59,828 nucleotides of DNA from a virus: positions 1-59,828 of IMG/VR virus record IMGVR_UViG_3300022602_000103; one strand, 5' to 3'. The notes under the pieces were generated by a model. That model was not told the DNA's origin. It saw only the letters and a program-made list of their open reading frames with translations, and made no database searches. Positions 14,806-23,063 of the stretch are shown here, piece after piece. Numbering within the stretch: position 1 is the first letter of the stretch; every line of letters begins with the position of its first letter. The position numbers and the translations under genes are program-made.

Positions 14806-15708
14806 ATGGCTATTTCACGCGCACAACTACTGAAAGAGTTGCTCCCTGGATTGAACGCATTGTTCGGTTTAGAGTATGCTCGCTACGGTGAAGAACACAA
14901 AGAGATCTATGAAACAGAGACTTCTGAGCGTTCTTTTGAAGAAGAAACAAAACTGTCAGGCTTCTCAGCTGCACCAGTCAAAAACGAAGGCCAAGCCATC
15001 GCGTATGACAATGCACAAGAAGCATGGACAGCTCGCTACAACCACGAAACTATCGCCCTTGGCTTTAGCTTGACTGAAGAGGCAATTGAGGACAACCTCT
15101 ACGACTCTTTATCTGCTCGCTACACCAAAGGTCTAGCTCGTGCTATGGCTTATACCAAACAGGTAAAAGCGGCAGCAGTTTTGAATAACGGCTTTAATAG
15201 TCAAGTTACCTACGGTGACGGACAGCCTTTGTTCTCTACAGCACATCCGTTGATTTCTGGTGGTACTAACGCCAACACTCCATCTACTCCTGCTGACTTG
15301 AACGAAACTGCGTTGGAAAACGCTGTTATTCAAATTGCAGCTTGGACTGATGAACGTGGTCTGTTGATCGCTGCTCGTCCTAAGAAACTTGTAGTTCCAC
15401 CAGCATTGCAATTCGTTGCTACCCGTTTGCTCGACACAGAACTCCGTGTTGGTACAAACAACAACGATATCAACGCTATTAAGAACAACGGTTCTGTTCC
15501 AGAAGGTTACACAATTAACCACTTCTTGACCGCAACCAATGCATGGTTCTTGACAACTGATGTACCAAACGGTTTGAAACACTTTGTTCGTATTCCATTG
15601 CAAAACAGCATGGACGGTGACTTTGACACTGGTAACGTACGTTACAAATCCCGTGAGCGTTATAGCTTCGGCGTTTCTGATCCATTAGGTGTATACGGTT
15701 CATACTAA
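14806..15708 (+). CDS. Major capsid protein
   Basis: 300 residues with strong signs of an HK97-fold major capsid protein of the Mu gpT-like type. It begins with a helical N-terminal part (ISRAQLLKELLPGLNALFGLEYARY, in two pieces), has the segment GFSLTEEAIEDNLYDSLSAR around residues 84-103 and FSTAHPL near 145, and ends with a LGVYGSY tail. Codon use looks like that of a highly expressed gene (inference). A strong terminator follows the stop codon, the usual arrangement for a capsid gene. Start at 14806 has an AAGGAGC site. Confidence 0.9.
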   Translation: MAISRAQLLKELLPGLNALFGLEYARYGEEHKEIYETETSERSFEEETKLSGFSAAPVKNEGQAIAYDNAQEAWTARYNHETIALGFSLTEEAIEDNLYDSLSARYTKGLARAMAYTKQVKAAAVLNNGFNSQVTYGDGQPLFSTAHPLISGGTNANTPSTPADLNETALENAVIQIAAWTDERGLLIAARPKKLVVPPALQFVATRLLDTELRVGTNNNDINAIKNNGSVPEGYTINHFLTATNAWFLTTDVPNGLKHFVRIPLQNSMDGDFDTGNVRYKSRERYSFGVSDPLGVYGSY

Positions 15709-15716
15709 GTAGTGTG

Positions 15717-15745
15717 GAGGGGGCATAAAAAACCCCCTCTTTTTC
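15717..15745 (+). terminator. Rho-independent terminator after the major capsid gene
   Basis: GAGGGGG, nine-base loop of CATAAAAAA, CCCCCTC, then TTTTTCTTTT. Located 9 bases past the capsid stop codon. Confidence 0.95.
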
Positions 15746-15780
15746 TTTTATTTGTTGTATGATTTAAATACTGGGTGATT

Positions 15781-15839
15781 ACTCATAACACCACTGCCCC
15801 AGCAGACGATGCAAAGATCCGTTATGAGTACTTTTGCAT
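15781..15839 (+). promoter_or_regulatory. Two overlapping, mutually exclusive hairpins in the leader of the next gene
   Basis: ACTCATAAC (15781-15789) pairs with GTTATGAGT (15821-15829). ATGCAAAG (15809-15816) pairs with CTTTTGCAT (15831-15839, one bulge). The right arm of the first lies inside the loop of the second, so they can form a pseudoknot or alternate. The second ends next to the AAGGAG ribosome site at 15840, so it could control translation. Confidence 0.5.
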
Positions 15840-15851
15840 AAGGAGTCCATT

Positions 15852-16553
15852 ATGGGACGTAGTACATTTGATGGTCCGATTCTATCGGGTGATAATCGTT
15901 TTGGTCCACAACGTGACGTTGGTCCAGTCTTATTGGCTCAACAAGCCTTTTTAGATTTTTCTGTAACTTCCGCAGGTCAAGCTGGTTATGGTGGCGGTTC
16001 TGGTGTATTTGTTACTTCTGACAATATTCCTAACCAAGCAGCAACTATTTGGAACCCACAGTCTGGTGTTTATAGCACTAGTGGTCCTACTGTTGCTACT
16101 GCTCCTACAGCAGATGCTTCTGGAACTATTTATCGTGGCGTATCATTTTTGGTTCCACAAGGTTCAAACATTACTGATGTAATCATTGATGTTGGAGTAT
16201 TGCCAACTGACGGAACAGTAACTGCTAACTCTATTCAACCATATGTTTCTAACAAATTTGCTACCGCTACAGGCGTGTATGCAACGATGGCTGCTATTAC
16301 TTCAGCAACTCGTGGCACTGCAACATTTGTAGGTACACAGTTAGATTACGCTTATGGCACATTACAAGACGTTCAAAATATTCAACCTGGTCAACAGCCT
16401 ACATGGTTTAGCCAGATTGTTGTGACATTGAAGATTACTAATACCAGCTTGACCGCTCCTACATCTGGTCAAATTGCTGTTACATTGAAATATGCACAAC
16501 AAGATATGAACATTGGTAATGCGACAACTTACCCATACGGTAACTTTGACTAA
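15852..16553 (+). CDS. Structural protein, probably virion surface
   Basis: 233 residues from the ATG at 15852, preceded by an AAGGAG ribosome site (the frame is open from 15834, but that start has none). It begins MGRSTFDGPILSGDNRFGPQ and is rich in Thr, Gly, Val and Ala with no obvious helices, which fits a beta-sheet virion protein. It lies just after the capsid gene, between two terminators, so it may be a separate high-level transcript. The exact place in the virion is unknown; a capsid decoration or adhesin-like protein is possible. Confidence 0.65.
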   Translation: MGRSTFDGPILSGDNRFGPQRDVGPVLLAQQAFLDFSVTSAGQAGYGGGSGVFVTSDNIPNQAATIWNPQSGVYSTSGPTVATAPTADASGTIYRGVSFLVPQGSNITDVIIDVGVLPTDGTVTANSIQPYVSNKFATATGVYATMAAITSATRGTATFVGTQLDYAYGTLQDVQNIQPGQQPTWFSQIVVTLKITNTSLTAPTSGQIAVTLKYAQQDMNIGNATTYPYGNFD

Positions 16554-16564
16554 TTAATCCTCTT

Positions 16565-16590
16565 GGGGGGTGTAAAAGCCCCCCTCTTTT
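16565..16590 (+). terminator. Rho-independent terminator after the 233-residue gene
   Basis: GGGGGG, eight-base loop, CCCCCC, then TCTTTT. It ends about 20 bases before the next start codon. Confidence 0.9.
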
Positions 16591-16608
16591 AAAACTTAGG
16601 AGATTAAT

Positions 16609-17463
16609 ATGGCACAAAGCCCAAGTGGAATACCAAGCACCAATAACTCGGTGCAGTCGATTAGCCGTCAGGCTAAGTATGAGCCATTTGATTTGCAAGT
16701 ATCACGCAATCAAATTACTGGTCATACACCTGTAAGTATTTTTGGTTATGGAACAACTGGCACAACTGCTGGTTTATTTGTAACCATGTGGGAAAACTCT
16801 CCCACCACCAATTATGTATTCCCAGTAGCAGCACAAGTAATGTATGTTGCAAGTACAGTAGGCGCAGGGGATGCTGGTGCGTTAATTCAAGTTACTGGAT
16901 TAGATGCAAACTATAACCCAATTTCTGAAGTTGTTGCATTAGGCGCAACCGCAGGTACAGGCGTAGCAACCGTTAAATCATATTACCGTATTAACAACAT
17001 TGCCGTAGCTTTTGCTAGTACTGTAAACCCAACTGGCGTAATTACTATTCAAAACCAAGCTGCAACGTCTGGTGCTGTTGAATATGCACAGATCAATACA
17101 ACTACTTACAACGGTAGCACTATCAGTATTGGCACATCCCAAATGTCTGTTTACACAGTTCCAGCAAACACCACTTTGCAATTGACAAGATTTACTGCAA
17201 ATAGTTCGTTTACTGGTAATACTGCAAACTACGGCACATATAGGGTTGTAGCACAGTACCCATCTGTTTTAAATTCATCGGCAACATTAGTTCGTAGAGT
17301 AATTTTAAATACTCCATTTGTACAACAGTTCAATATTCAACGTACTTTCCCATTTGCTTATCCAGCTGGTACGGATGTTCAATGGCAAATTGCTCCTAGT
17401 GGTACTGTTGCTTGTACTGTAGGTATTAATATTGGCGGCGTTTTGATTGATAGCGGCAGCTAA
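16609..17463 (+). CDS. Structural protein, beta-rich
   Basis: 284 residues, beginning MAQSPSGIPSTNNSVQSISR, then long stretches rich in Thr, Val, Asn and Gly with almost no charge. This composition is that of a virion beta-sheet protein. It follows a terminator and has its own AGGAG ribosome site, so part of its expression may be independent. A role at the head vertex or tail is possible but not visible in the sequence. Confidence 0.65.
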   Translation: MAQSPSGIPSTNNSVQSISRQAKYEPFDLQVSRNQITGHTPVSIFGYGTTGTTAGLFVTMWENSPTTNYVFPVAAQVMYVASTVGAGDAGALIQVTGLDANYNPISEVVALGATAGTGVATVKSYYRINNIAVAFASTVNPTGVITIQNQAATSGAVEYAQINTTTYNGSTISIGTSQMSVYTVPANTTLQLTRFTANSSFTGNTANYGTYRVVAQYPSVLNSSATLVRRVILNTPFVQQFNIQRTFPFAYPAGTDVQWQIAPSGTVACTVGINIGGVLIDSGS

Positions 17464-17464
17464 A

Positions 17465-17725
17465 ATGGCAACCAAGAAAAAAAGTCCTTCTCTTGCAATT
17501 GGTCGTGGTGAAAAGCTACCTGTATCTAAGGGCGCTGGGCTTACCGCCAAGGGTCGTGCTAAATATAATGCAGCTACTGGCTCGCATTTGAAAGCCCCAC
17601 AACCTGAAGGTGGTGCCCGTAAGCGTTCATTTTGTGCTCGTATGTCTGGCATGCCAGGACCGATGAAAGATGAGAATGGTAAACCAACTCGTAAAGCAGC
17701 TTCTTTAAAGAGATGGAAATGCTAA
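17465..17725 (+). CDS. Small basic protein, DUF6321-like
   Basis: 86 residues from the ATG at 17465, one base after the previous stop; an in-frame start at 17447 would lie inside the previous gene and is rejected. It is highly basic and contains the pattern SLAIGRGEKLPVSKGAGLTA, then a CARMSGMPGPMKDENGKPT segment, which I recall from DUF6321 proteins found in many phages. Function of the family is unknown. It opens a run of tiny basic proteins (17465-19568, and again 20954-21464) embedded among structural genes. Confidence 0.7.
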   Translation: MATKKKSPSLAIGRGEKLPVSKGAGLTAKGRAKYNAATGSHLKAPQPEGGARKRSFCARMSGMPGPMKDENGKPTRKAASLKRWKC

Positions 17726-17965
17726 ATGTCAGTATTCGAGATATTAACTTTGGTTTCGTACCTATTGGGTGGTATTGTGGCTTTTATCGTCAAAGATAAA
17801 TCTGACGAACTTAAACGTCAGGGTATTCTTTTAAATAAAACTCGTGAGGAATTAGCTCGTGAATACATTACTAAAATTGAAGTACGTACAGATATGGAAC
17901 GGATTATTAACCGTTTTGACAGGATTGAAGAAAAGCTTGACCGATTTATTGAAGGGCATAAATAA
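17726..17965 (+). CDS. Small membrane-anchored coiled-coil protein
   Basis: 79 residues. Residues about 4-21 form a hydrophobic segment (ILTLVSYLLGGIVAFIV), followed by a charged coiled coil to the end with regular Ile/Leu/Phe positions. One transmembrane segment plus a coiled coil fits an inner-membrane accessory protein, for example a spanin-like or holin-accessory protein, but it is far from the lysis genes. Starts immediately after the previous stop and ends sharing one base with the next start. Confidence 0.55.
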   Translation: MSVFEILTLVSYLLGGIVAFIVKDKSDELKRQGILLNKTREELAREYITKIEVRTDMERIINRFDRIEEKLDRFIEGHK

Positions 17966-18258
17966 TGCCAAGTAAATCAAAAAAGCAGCATAATCTGATG
18001 GAGATGGTAGCTCATAACCCTAAGATGGCTAAAAAAGTTGGTATTCCTCAGTCAGTAGGTAAAGAGTTTGTAGCTGCTGATAAGGGCAAGAAGTTTGGTA
18101 CAGGTGGCGGTGTTGGTGTAACTCGAGGCGGTAAAGGTATGATTAATCGTCAAGAGACAAGGTTTGGTAGCGTTCTAGGGCAAGAAAAGAATGTGCCAAA
18201 TGTTAATTTAAACAAATACGTCGGAAAAAAGACTGGCGGAAAGGTGAAGAAAAAATGA
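17965..18258 (+). CDS. Small basic protein of the virion module
   Basis: 97 residues, strongly basic, with N-terminal MPSKSKKQHNLMEMVAHNPK and a Gly/Lys-rich end (KKTGGKVKKK). The start resembles short phage proteins beginning with a P-A/S-K-S-x-K/A-Q pattern (DUF3008-like, from memory). Gly-Gly dipeptides in a basic setting recur in its neighbours. It overlaps the 58-residue gene by four bases. A DNA-binding or packaged protein is plausible; no function is established. Confidence 0.6.
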   Translation: MPSKSKKQHNLMEMVAHNPKMAKKVGIPQSVGKEFVAADKGKKFGTGGGVGVTRGGKGMINRQETRFGSVLGQEKNVPNVNLNKYVGKKTGGKVKKK

Positions 18259-18431
18259 TGGCAACTAAAAAATTCTCTCAAAAAGAGACAATGGGTAGCG
18301 AGTCTATGGGCAAAGTTAAAACTGGCGCTCCTAGCATTGATGGTATTGCAGAACGTGGCAAGACCAAAACTAAATACCCAAAGATGGCTGGTAACACTAT
18401 TGGCAATGGTCCTTTGGTTCATTGTAAATAA
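18255..18431 (+). CDS. Tiny basic protein (58 aa)
   Basis: A 58-residue gene, beginning MMATKKFSQKETMGSESMGK and ending PLVHCK. It is supported by a four-base ATGA overlap with the previous gene and by the next gene starting three bases after it. Lys/Gly-rich like its neighbours. No known function. Part of a chain of small genes with no gaps between. Confidence 0.65.
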   Translation: MMATKKFSQKETMGSESMGKVKTGAPSIDGIAERGKTKTKYPKMAGNTIGNGPLVHCK

Positions 18432-18433
18432 TC

Positions 18434-18775
18434 ATGACTCCAGAACAGCAAAAGAAGTACTATGCTGATAATGCAGCTAAGTACGACAAGATAGAAAAAG
18501 ATAAAGACTACGAAATCTTTGGATCTCGTGGTGACGCCGCTCGTAAGGGCATGGAAGAAAGTCGTATGGATCAAATGGGCAATGCCTATAAGAAAGGTGG
18601 AAAAGCTATGGAACACAAACACAACGTTGAGCACGTAAAACAACACGCTGCTGGTCACATGCACGAACAAGAAAAAGTAGCTAAGCATTATGGTAGCGAA
18701 GGTCATAAGATGCATCATGACCATGTAAAAGCTATGTGCGGCGGCGGCATGAGCTACGGTAAAAAAGCAAAATGA
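18434..18775 (+). CDS. Small His/Lys-rich protein
   Basis: 113 residues, beginning MTPEQQKKYYADNAAKYDKI, with a KKGGK motif at about residues 55-59 and then a stretch unusually rich in His (about one in five from residue 61 to 100), ending GGGMSYGKKAK. A His-rich segment could bind metal, but no ordered motif is seen. Overlaps the next gene by four bases. Function unknown. Confidence 0.6.
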   Translation: MTPEQQKKYYADNAAKYDKIEKDKDYEIFGSRGDAARKGMEESRMDQMGNAYKKGGKAMEHKHNVEHVKQHAAGHMHEQEKVAKHYGSEGHKMHHDHVKAMCGGGMSYGKKAK

Positions 18776-19032
18776 TGGCAAGCCGAGGTATGGGCGCAGT
18801 TGCGCCTTCAAAAATGCCTAAAGCTAAAACGATTGTCCGCAAAGACAATCCTGATGACGTCACTATGTACAAAAAAGGTGGCGAAGTCTGGGATAAACCC
18901 CGTCCAAAAGGGCTTGGCAAACCTAAAAAAATGTCAGCAGCTAAAAAGTCTAGCGCTAAAGCTATGGCTAAGGCAGCTGGTAGACCGTATCCCAATCTAG
19001 TTGATAATATGAGAGCCGCGAGGAAAAAATGA
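18772..19032 (+). CDS. Small very basic protein
   Basis: 86 residues, isoelectric point clearly very high, with the motif MYKKGGEVWDKP at about residues 31-42 and a histone-like C-terminus rich in Lys and Ala (KKMSAAKKSSAKAMAKAAGR). It could bind DNA non-specifically or be a packaged internal protein; this is inference from composition. Four-base overlaps with both neighbours show tight coupling. Confidence 0.6.
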   Translation: MMASRGMGAVAPSKMPKAKTIVRKDNPDDVTMYKKGGEVWDKPRPKGLGKPKKMSAAKKSSAKAMAKAAGRPYPNLVDNMRAARKK

Positions 19033-19385
19033 CTTTATTTGATCACGTACTAGGCTACGTTAAAAGCGTAGGACATGCAGTAGAAGGTGAAGAGCATAAG
19101 CTATTACAAGAGTTTGTTACCTATTTGGCTAGCAATTCTGTAGTTGCTGGGTTCTTTCAATACTCAGGAACTGACAAAGAAAAAGAAGTGGTAGCTAATT
19201 TTGCTTCTACTTTAATGCCAGCTGAACAGTTTGTGGCTCCTGCTATTCCTGAGCCTATTGTCGAAGTTGCTCCAGAACCTGCTCCAGTAGAAGAACCTGC
19301 TCCAGTAGAAGAACCTGCTCCAGTAGAAGAACCTGCTCCAGTAGAAGAACCTGTTGCACCAGCAGTAGAACCTACTCAGGAGTAA
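19029..19385 (+). CDS. Small protein with Glu-Glu-Pro-Ala-Pro-Val repeat tail
   Basis: 118 residues: an N-terminal helical domain of about 70 residues (beginning MTLFDHVLGYVKSVGHAVEG) and a Pro/Glu/Ala tail. The tail contains about four copies of the hexapeptide EEPAPV encoded by an 18-base tandem repeat. Such tails are extended and stiff and are prone to length change by slippage. The function is unknown; the domain architecture suggests a spacer arm. Overlaps the previous gene by four bases. Confidence 0.6.
   Translation: MTLFDHVLGYVKSVGHAVEGEEHKLLQEFVTYLASNSVVAGFFQYSGTDKEKEVVANFASTLMPAEQFVAPAIPEPIVEVAPEPAPVEEPAPVEEPAPVEEPAPVEEPVAPAVEPTQE
19284..19355 (+). repeat. Tandem 18-bp repeat, four units
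   Basis: Units of CCAGTAGAAGAACCTGCT, the last with one or two changes (ending CTGTT), within the gene at 19029-19385. Copy number may vary between isolates. Confidence 0.9.
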
Positions 19386-19388
19386 GTA

Positions 19389-19568
19389 ATGGCTACTAAA
19401 AACTGGATTAAAGGCGCTATTAAAAAACCTGGCGCTTTACGTGCTTCATTAGGAGTTAAAAAAGGCGAGCCTATTCCTGAGAAAAAACTTGTTGCAGCAG
19501 CTAAAAAACCTGGCAAACTAGGTCAAAGAGCACGCTTGGCTGAAACGCTTAAAGGCATGAAAAAATGA
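19389..19568 (+). CDS. Tiny basic protein (59 aa)
   Basis: 59 residues, beginning MATKNWIKGAIKKPGALRAS, with two similar segments (KKPGALRASLG and KKPGKLGQRAR), each in a Lys-rich setting. It ends by a four-base ATGA overlap with the next gene at 19565, which supports it strongly. Composition suggests nucleic-acid binding. It is the last of the first group of small basic genes. Confidence 0.7.
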   Translation: MATKNWIKGAIKKPGALRASLGVKKGEPIPEKKLVAAAKKPGKLGQRARLAETLKGMKK

Positions 19569-20512
19569 CAACGTCATCCACTACGCTATTTAATTTAGAT
19601 ATGGGTGACCTCATTGAGGAAGCCTTTGAGCGTTGTGGTACGCAACTACGATCTGGCTATGACTTTAGAACCGCCCGCCGTAGTGTCAATATGCTTACTA
19701 TTGAGTGGGCAAATCGCGGGATTAACCTATGGACTATTGAGCAGGGGCAAATTCCTATCAATATCAATGCTGGGCAAATTAGTTACCCAATTCCAGTTGA
19801 TACCATTGACCTATATGACCAAGTTATTCGTCAAGGCACTGGGCAAAATCAAGTTGATATTAATCTTACTCGCATATCTGGGGATACATATCTCACAATA
19901 CCTACTAAAAACGCTTATGGTCGTCCTATTCAAGTCTGGATTGATAGGCAGTCAGGTAACGTAGATGCTCTTCCTGTAACGGCTTTAACACAAGCTGCAT
20001 CGGCAACTGATACTACTTTGTATGTAACATCTACTGCTAATATGCGTAGCCAAGGCTATATCAACATAGACGGCGAAACAATCCTTTATCAAAACCTTGG
20101 GCAAGCTAACTCTAGTAACGCAAATCAGTTACTAAATTGCTATCGTGGGGTTAACAATACTACGGCAACTGCCCATAATTTAGGGGCTAGTGCCTATAAT
20201 AATTTCTTGCCAAACGTCAATATTTGGCCTACTGGCAATCCTGGAACCCAATATACGTTGATTTACTGGCGTATGCGTCGCATGCAGGATGCTGGCACAG
20301 GTGTAACTACTGAAGATATTCCATTCCGTTTTATTCCATGTATGGCTGCAGGTCTTGCTTATTACTTGTCTATGAAGTTGATGGACATTAATCCTCAGCG
20401 CATTCCAATGTTAAAAGCGGATTATGAACAACAGTTCCAGTTTGCGTCAGAAGAAGATAGAGAGAAAGCGCCTTTGCGATTTGTGCCCCGCAACATGAAT
20501 TACTATAGATAA
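19565..20512 (+). CDS. Structural connector or tail-associated protein
   Basis: 315 residues. It begins with a helical domain (about 1-70, including SGYDFRTARRSVNMLTIEW) and continues into a beta-rich middle with an inserted domain (VTALTQAASATDTTLYVTST, near residue 140-160), ending in another helical part rich in Arg and aromatic residues. The order helical head, beta insertion, helical tail resembles phage head-to-tail connector proteins, and it lies upstream of a second adaptor-like gene. Exact identity not determined; a stopper or connector of a short tail is the best inference. Confidence 0.6.
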   Translation: MTTSSTTLFNLDMGDLIEEAFERCGTQLRSGYDFRTARRSVNMLTIEWANRGINLWTIEQGQIPININAGQISYPIPVDTIDLYDQVIRQGTGQNQVDINLTRISGDTYLTIPTKNAYGRPIQVWIDRQSGNVDALPVTALTQAASATDTTLYVTSTANMRSQGYINIDGETILYQNLGQANSSNANQLLNCYRGVNNTTATAHNLGASAYNNFLPNVNIWPTGNPGTQYTLIYWRMRRMQDAGTGVTTEDIPFRFIPCMAAGLAYYLSMKLMDINPQRIPMLKADYEQQFQFASEEDREKAPLRFVPRNMNYYR

Positions 20513-20514
20513 TC

Positions 20515-20943
20515 ATGCCAAATAAGTTCGCCTCTGGTAAACACTCAATAGCGGAATGTGACCGTTGTGGACAGCGGTATAAGTTGCATGAGTTAAAAAC
20601 TCAAGTACTTAAAACTAAACCTTATAAAGTTAAAGTCTGTCCACCTTGCTGGGATCCTGATCAACCACAACTACAACTTGGTATGTATCCTGTATCTGAT
20701 CCACAAGGTGTACGGGAACCGCGCCCTGATGTGAGTTATTATTCATCAGGAAACACAGGGTTATACATAAACCCAAATGCTAGTAATAATGTAAATAATG
20801 CTGGGTATCCTAGCGATGGCAGTAGGGAGTTTCAGTGGGCTTGGAACCCTGTAGGAGGAGCTAGTTATTTTGATAGATATTTAACTCCAAATAGCTTGAT
20901 TCCAGTAATAACAATCGGTACAGTCACAATATCAACCACTTAG
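20515..20943 (+). CDS. Zinc-finger protein of the structural module
   Basis: 142 residues. A zinc-binding site is visible at the start: CDRCG at about residues 15-19 and CPPC at about 42-45, in a basic context. The rest is rich in Asn, Tyr and Gly and beta-like. It starts two bases after the previous stop. Genes with this pattern next to connector genes are recalled from aquatic short-tailed phages. The role of the zinc finger in a virion module is unknown. Confidence 0.65.
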   Translation: MPNKFASGKHSIAECDRCGQRYKLHELKTQVLKTKPYKVKVCPPCWDPDQPQLQLGMYPVSDPQGVREPRPDVSYYSSGNTGLYINPNASNNVNNAGYPSDGSREFQWAWNPVGGASYFDRYLTPNSLIPVITIGTVTISTT

Positions 20944-20953
20944 GAGCATTAAA

Positions 20954-21160
20954 ATGGCAAAAATGAAACATGACGACGTTGCAGAAGACAAAAAATTAAT
21001 CAAAAGCATGATGAAACCTGATGCTATGAAAGCTGGCATGAAAAAAGGTGGTAAGGCTAAAAAAATGGCTAAAGGCGGCGTAACTAGCATGCAAGAAAAA
21101 ACTATGGGTCGTAATATGGCTCGTGCTATGAATCAAAAATCTGGCTCAAGAGGTCGTTAA
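20954..21160 (+). CDS. Small Lys/Met-rich protein
   Basis: 68 residues, extremely basic and Met-rich, with MKKGGKAKKMAKGGVTSM at about residues 29-46, i.e. two Gly-Gly units on a basic background. The AGGAGC ribosome site is good. It resembles the basic proteins at 17.5-19.6 kb. Probably nucleic-acid associated or packaged; function unknown. Confidence 0.65.
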   Translation: MAKMKHDDVAEDKKLIKSMMKPDAMKAGMKKGGKAKKMAKGGVTSMQEKTMGRNMARAMNQKSGSRGR

Positions 21161-21161
21161 T

Positions 21162-21464
21162 ATGGCAACTCAAATTAAACCAACTAGCAAAAACAGTTCG
21201 CCTATGCGTACTGGACATGCTAAAAACAACGGTCCTGCAGAGCAATATGAAGCTAATGGCACAGGCGTAGCAGCTATGCGCAAGGCTACTGGTCATGATG
21301 CAAAAGACCCAAATACTTTACGCGCTGATGAAGTTACTCCAAAAACTGTACCTATGCGTGTAAGCATTGGTGATCGTGCTCGTGGTCCTAAAACTGATGG
21401 TATCGAAGTACGTGGTTCTGGTGCAGCTACTAAAGGTCGTATGGCTAGAGGTCCAATGGCATGA
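21162..21464 (+). CDS. Small basic protein
   Basis: 100 residues, basic and polar, with a conserved-looking PMRVSIGDRARGPKTDG segment near residues 63-79 and an Arg/Gly-rich end. Starts one base after the previous stop and overlaps the next gene by four bases. No known domain. Belongs to the second cluster of tiny basic proteins between the two connector-like genes. Confidence 0.6.
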   Translation: MATQIKPTSKNSSPMRTGHAKNNGPAEQYEANGTGVAAMRKATGHDAKDPNTLRADEVTPKTVPMRVSIGDRARGPKTDGIEVRGSGAATKGRMARGPMA

Positions 21465-21664
21465 GCTTAGATCCAAAAACTCAAGTTAAAGTTGATTTAA
21501 CTATTGAGGATATAGATTTTGTTATTACGGCTCTTGGTGAAATGCCAGCTAAGACCAACGCGTTTGGTTTAATAATGAAAATTCGCGCCCAAGTAATGAC
21601 ACAAATTCCACAAGAACCACAAGTTCAAGACGCTAAATCTGAAGATATTAAACCAACAGAATGA
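21461..21664 (+). CDS. Small hypothetical protein
   Basis: 67 residues, beginning MSLDPKTQVKVDLTIEDIDF and continuing into a helix (ALGEMPAKTNAFGLIMKIR). Less basic than its neighbours. Four-base overlaps at both ends. Similar short proteins with a valine-leucine-serine/threonine start are common phage hypotheticals; function unknown. Confidence 0.6.
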   Translation: MSLDPKTQVKVDLTIEDIDFVITALGEMPAKTNAFGLIMKIRAQVMTQIPQEPQVQDAKSEDIKPTE

Positions 21665-22611
21665 ACTACGAACAGTTATATAACAATATCCAAGCCTACG
21701 CTGAGAACACTGAACAGTTGTTCGTAGCAAATATTCCAGTCTTTGTGATGGAGGCTGAAGAGCGTATATATAACTCAGTTCAATTACCATCATTGCGTAA
21801 AAACGTAACAGGAACTTTAACCGCTGGTAATCAGTATTTAGCGCTTCCAAATGACTATTTATCTACGTTTTCCTTTGCGGTTATTGATAGTTCTAATAAC
21901 TACAATTTTTTGTTAAATAAAGACGTTAACTTTTTACGTGAAGCCTATCCATCTACTGTAGTAACAAGTGGTACTTATCAAGGGACACCAGGTGGAATAC
22001 CTAAATACTATGCTTTATTTGGGTCTCAAAACGGATATGGTGGGGCTAATATTGATGAGTTAACTTTTATGGTTGCTCCTACTCCAGATGCTAATTACAC
22101 AGTAGAGATGCATTATTTTTACTACCCACCCACCATTGTACAAGGTCAAATTGCTACATTAGGGACTATTACGGCTGGCTCTTTATATACCAATGGTATA
22201 TACCAAAACGTATCTTTAACAGGAGGTTCAGGTGCTAATGCAACTGCTGATATCCTTATTGCCTCAGGTGCAGTGGTCTCCTGCAGCCTTAAGTTTGGCG
22301 GTAATTTTTATATTGCTGGTGATATATTGTCTTGTTCTTCTTTGGGGTCTACTGGTAGCGGTTTTTCAGTCACTGTAGCTACTGTATCTAACTCTACAGG
22401 TCAAAGTTGGCTTGGTGATAACTATGACCCAGTCCTATTTTATGGGGCTATGCGTGAAGCTATGATTTTTATGAAGGGTGAAGCTGACATGGTTAAGTAC
22501 TATGAAGATAAGTACACCGAAGCTCTTGCTCAGCTCAATCGTCTTGGAACTGGTCTCGAGCGTGGTGACGCCTATAGAGATGGTCAAGCTCGTATCAAGG
22601 TTAATCCATGA
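21661..22611 (+). CDS. T7 gp11-like adaptor/tail protein with an inserted beta domain
   Basis: 316 residues. The first 130 and last 90 residues form the usual alpha/beta adaptor (ENTEQLFVANIPVFVMEAEE at the start, and YGAMREAMIFMKGEADMVKYYEDK at the end), which in short-tailed phages joins the portal to the nozzle. Between about residues 160 and 235 lies a separate beta module (SLYTNGIYQNVSLTGGSGAN), a known decorative insertion in phage structural proteins (recalled). Overlaps both neighbours by four bases. Adaptor call is from sequence style and context. Confidence 0.7.
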   Translation: MNYEQLYNNIQAYAENTEQLFVANIPVFVMEAEERIYNSVQLPSLRKNVTGTLTAGNQYLALPNDYLSTFSFAVIDSSNNYNFLLNKDVNFLREAYPSTVVTSGTYQGTPGGIPKYYALFGSQNGYGGANIDELTFMVAPTPDANYTVEMHYFYYPPTIVQGQIATLGTITAGSLYTNGIYQNVSLTGGSGANATADILIASGAVVSCSLKFGGNFYIAGDILSCSSLGSTGSGFSVTVATVSNSTGQSWLGDNYDPVLFYGAMREAMIFMKGEADMVKYYEDKYTEALAQLNRLGTGLERGDAYRDGQARIKVNP

Positions 22612-23063
22612 TAGTTCAAGGCTCTACTACTACCTTTGCCCAGAATTTATTAAATGGCAATGAAAACTTTACTACAGGTACTTACTATATTGCCCTGTAT
22701 AACGCTAATGCTAATTTGAATAATACGACACAGTCTTATACAACTACTAATGAAGTTGTTGGTACTGGGTATACAGCGGGTGGCCAGCCCTTAACTATTA
22801 CAGTAACACCAACTGTAGACAATACTTATAACCTTGTGTATTTATCGTTTGCTAATGTAACTTGGAACCCTGCAGCGTTTACTTGTAGAGGCGCATTAGT
22901 CTACAATTACACAACAAAGGCAGCGTGTTTTGTTTTAAATTTTGGGTCTGATAAGACTTGTAATAATAGTTTTACTGTGCAGTTCCCAGCAGCGACTAGT
23001 ACGTCTGCTATTTTGTCTATTGGTAGCTATACTAGTGCTACTGTTGTAAGTTCTGGAGATTAA
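22608..23063 (+). CDS. Structural protein, fibre-associated
   Basis: 151 residues, beta-rich, with the sequence FTTGTYYIALYNANANLN near the start, resembling a family recalled from tail-fibre modules of aquatic phages. Overlaps the adaptor gene by four bases. It lies at the beginning of the fibre gene group. The exact role is unknown. Confidence 0.6.
   Translation: MIVQGSTTTFAQNLLNGNENFTTGTYYIALYNANANLNNTTQSYTTTNEVVGTGYTAGGQPLTITVTPTVDNTYNLVYLSFANVTWNPAAFTCRGALVYNYTTKAACFVLNFGSDKTCNNSFTVQFPAATSTSAILSIGSYTSATVVSSGD

Noticed and set aside
15758-15763. TATGAT as a -10 box after the capsid terminator
   Set aside because: No -35 box or TGn extension at the right distance.
17447-17725. 92-residue version of the DUF6321-like protein
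   Set aside because: Its start lies inside the previous gene; the ATG at 17465 follows the stop directly.
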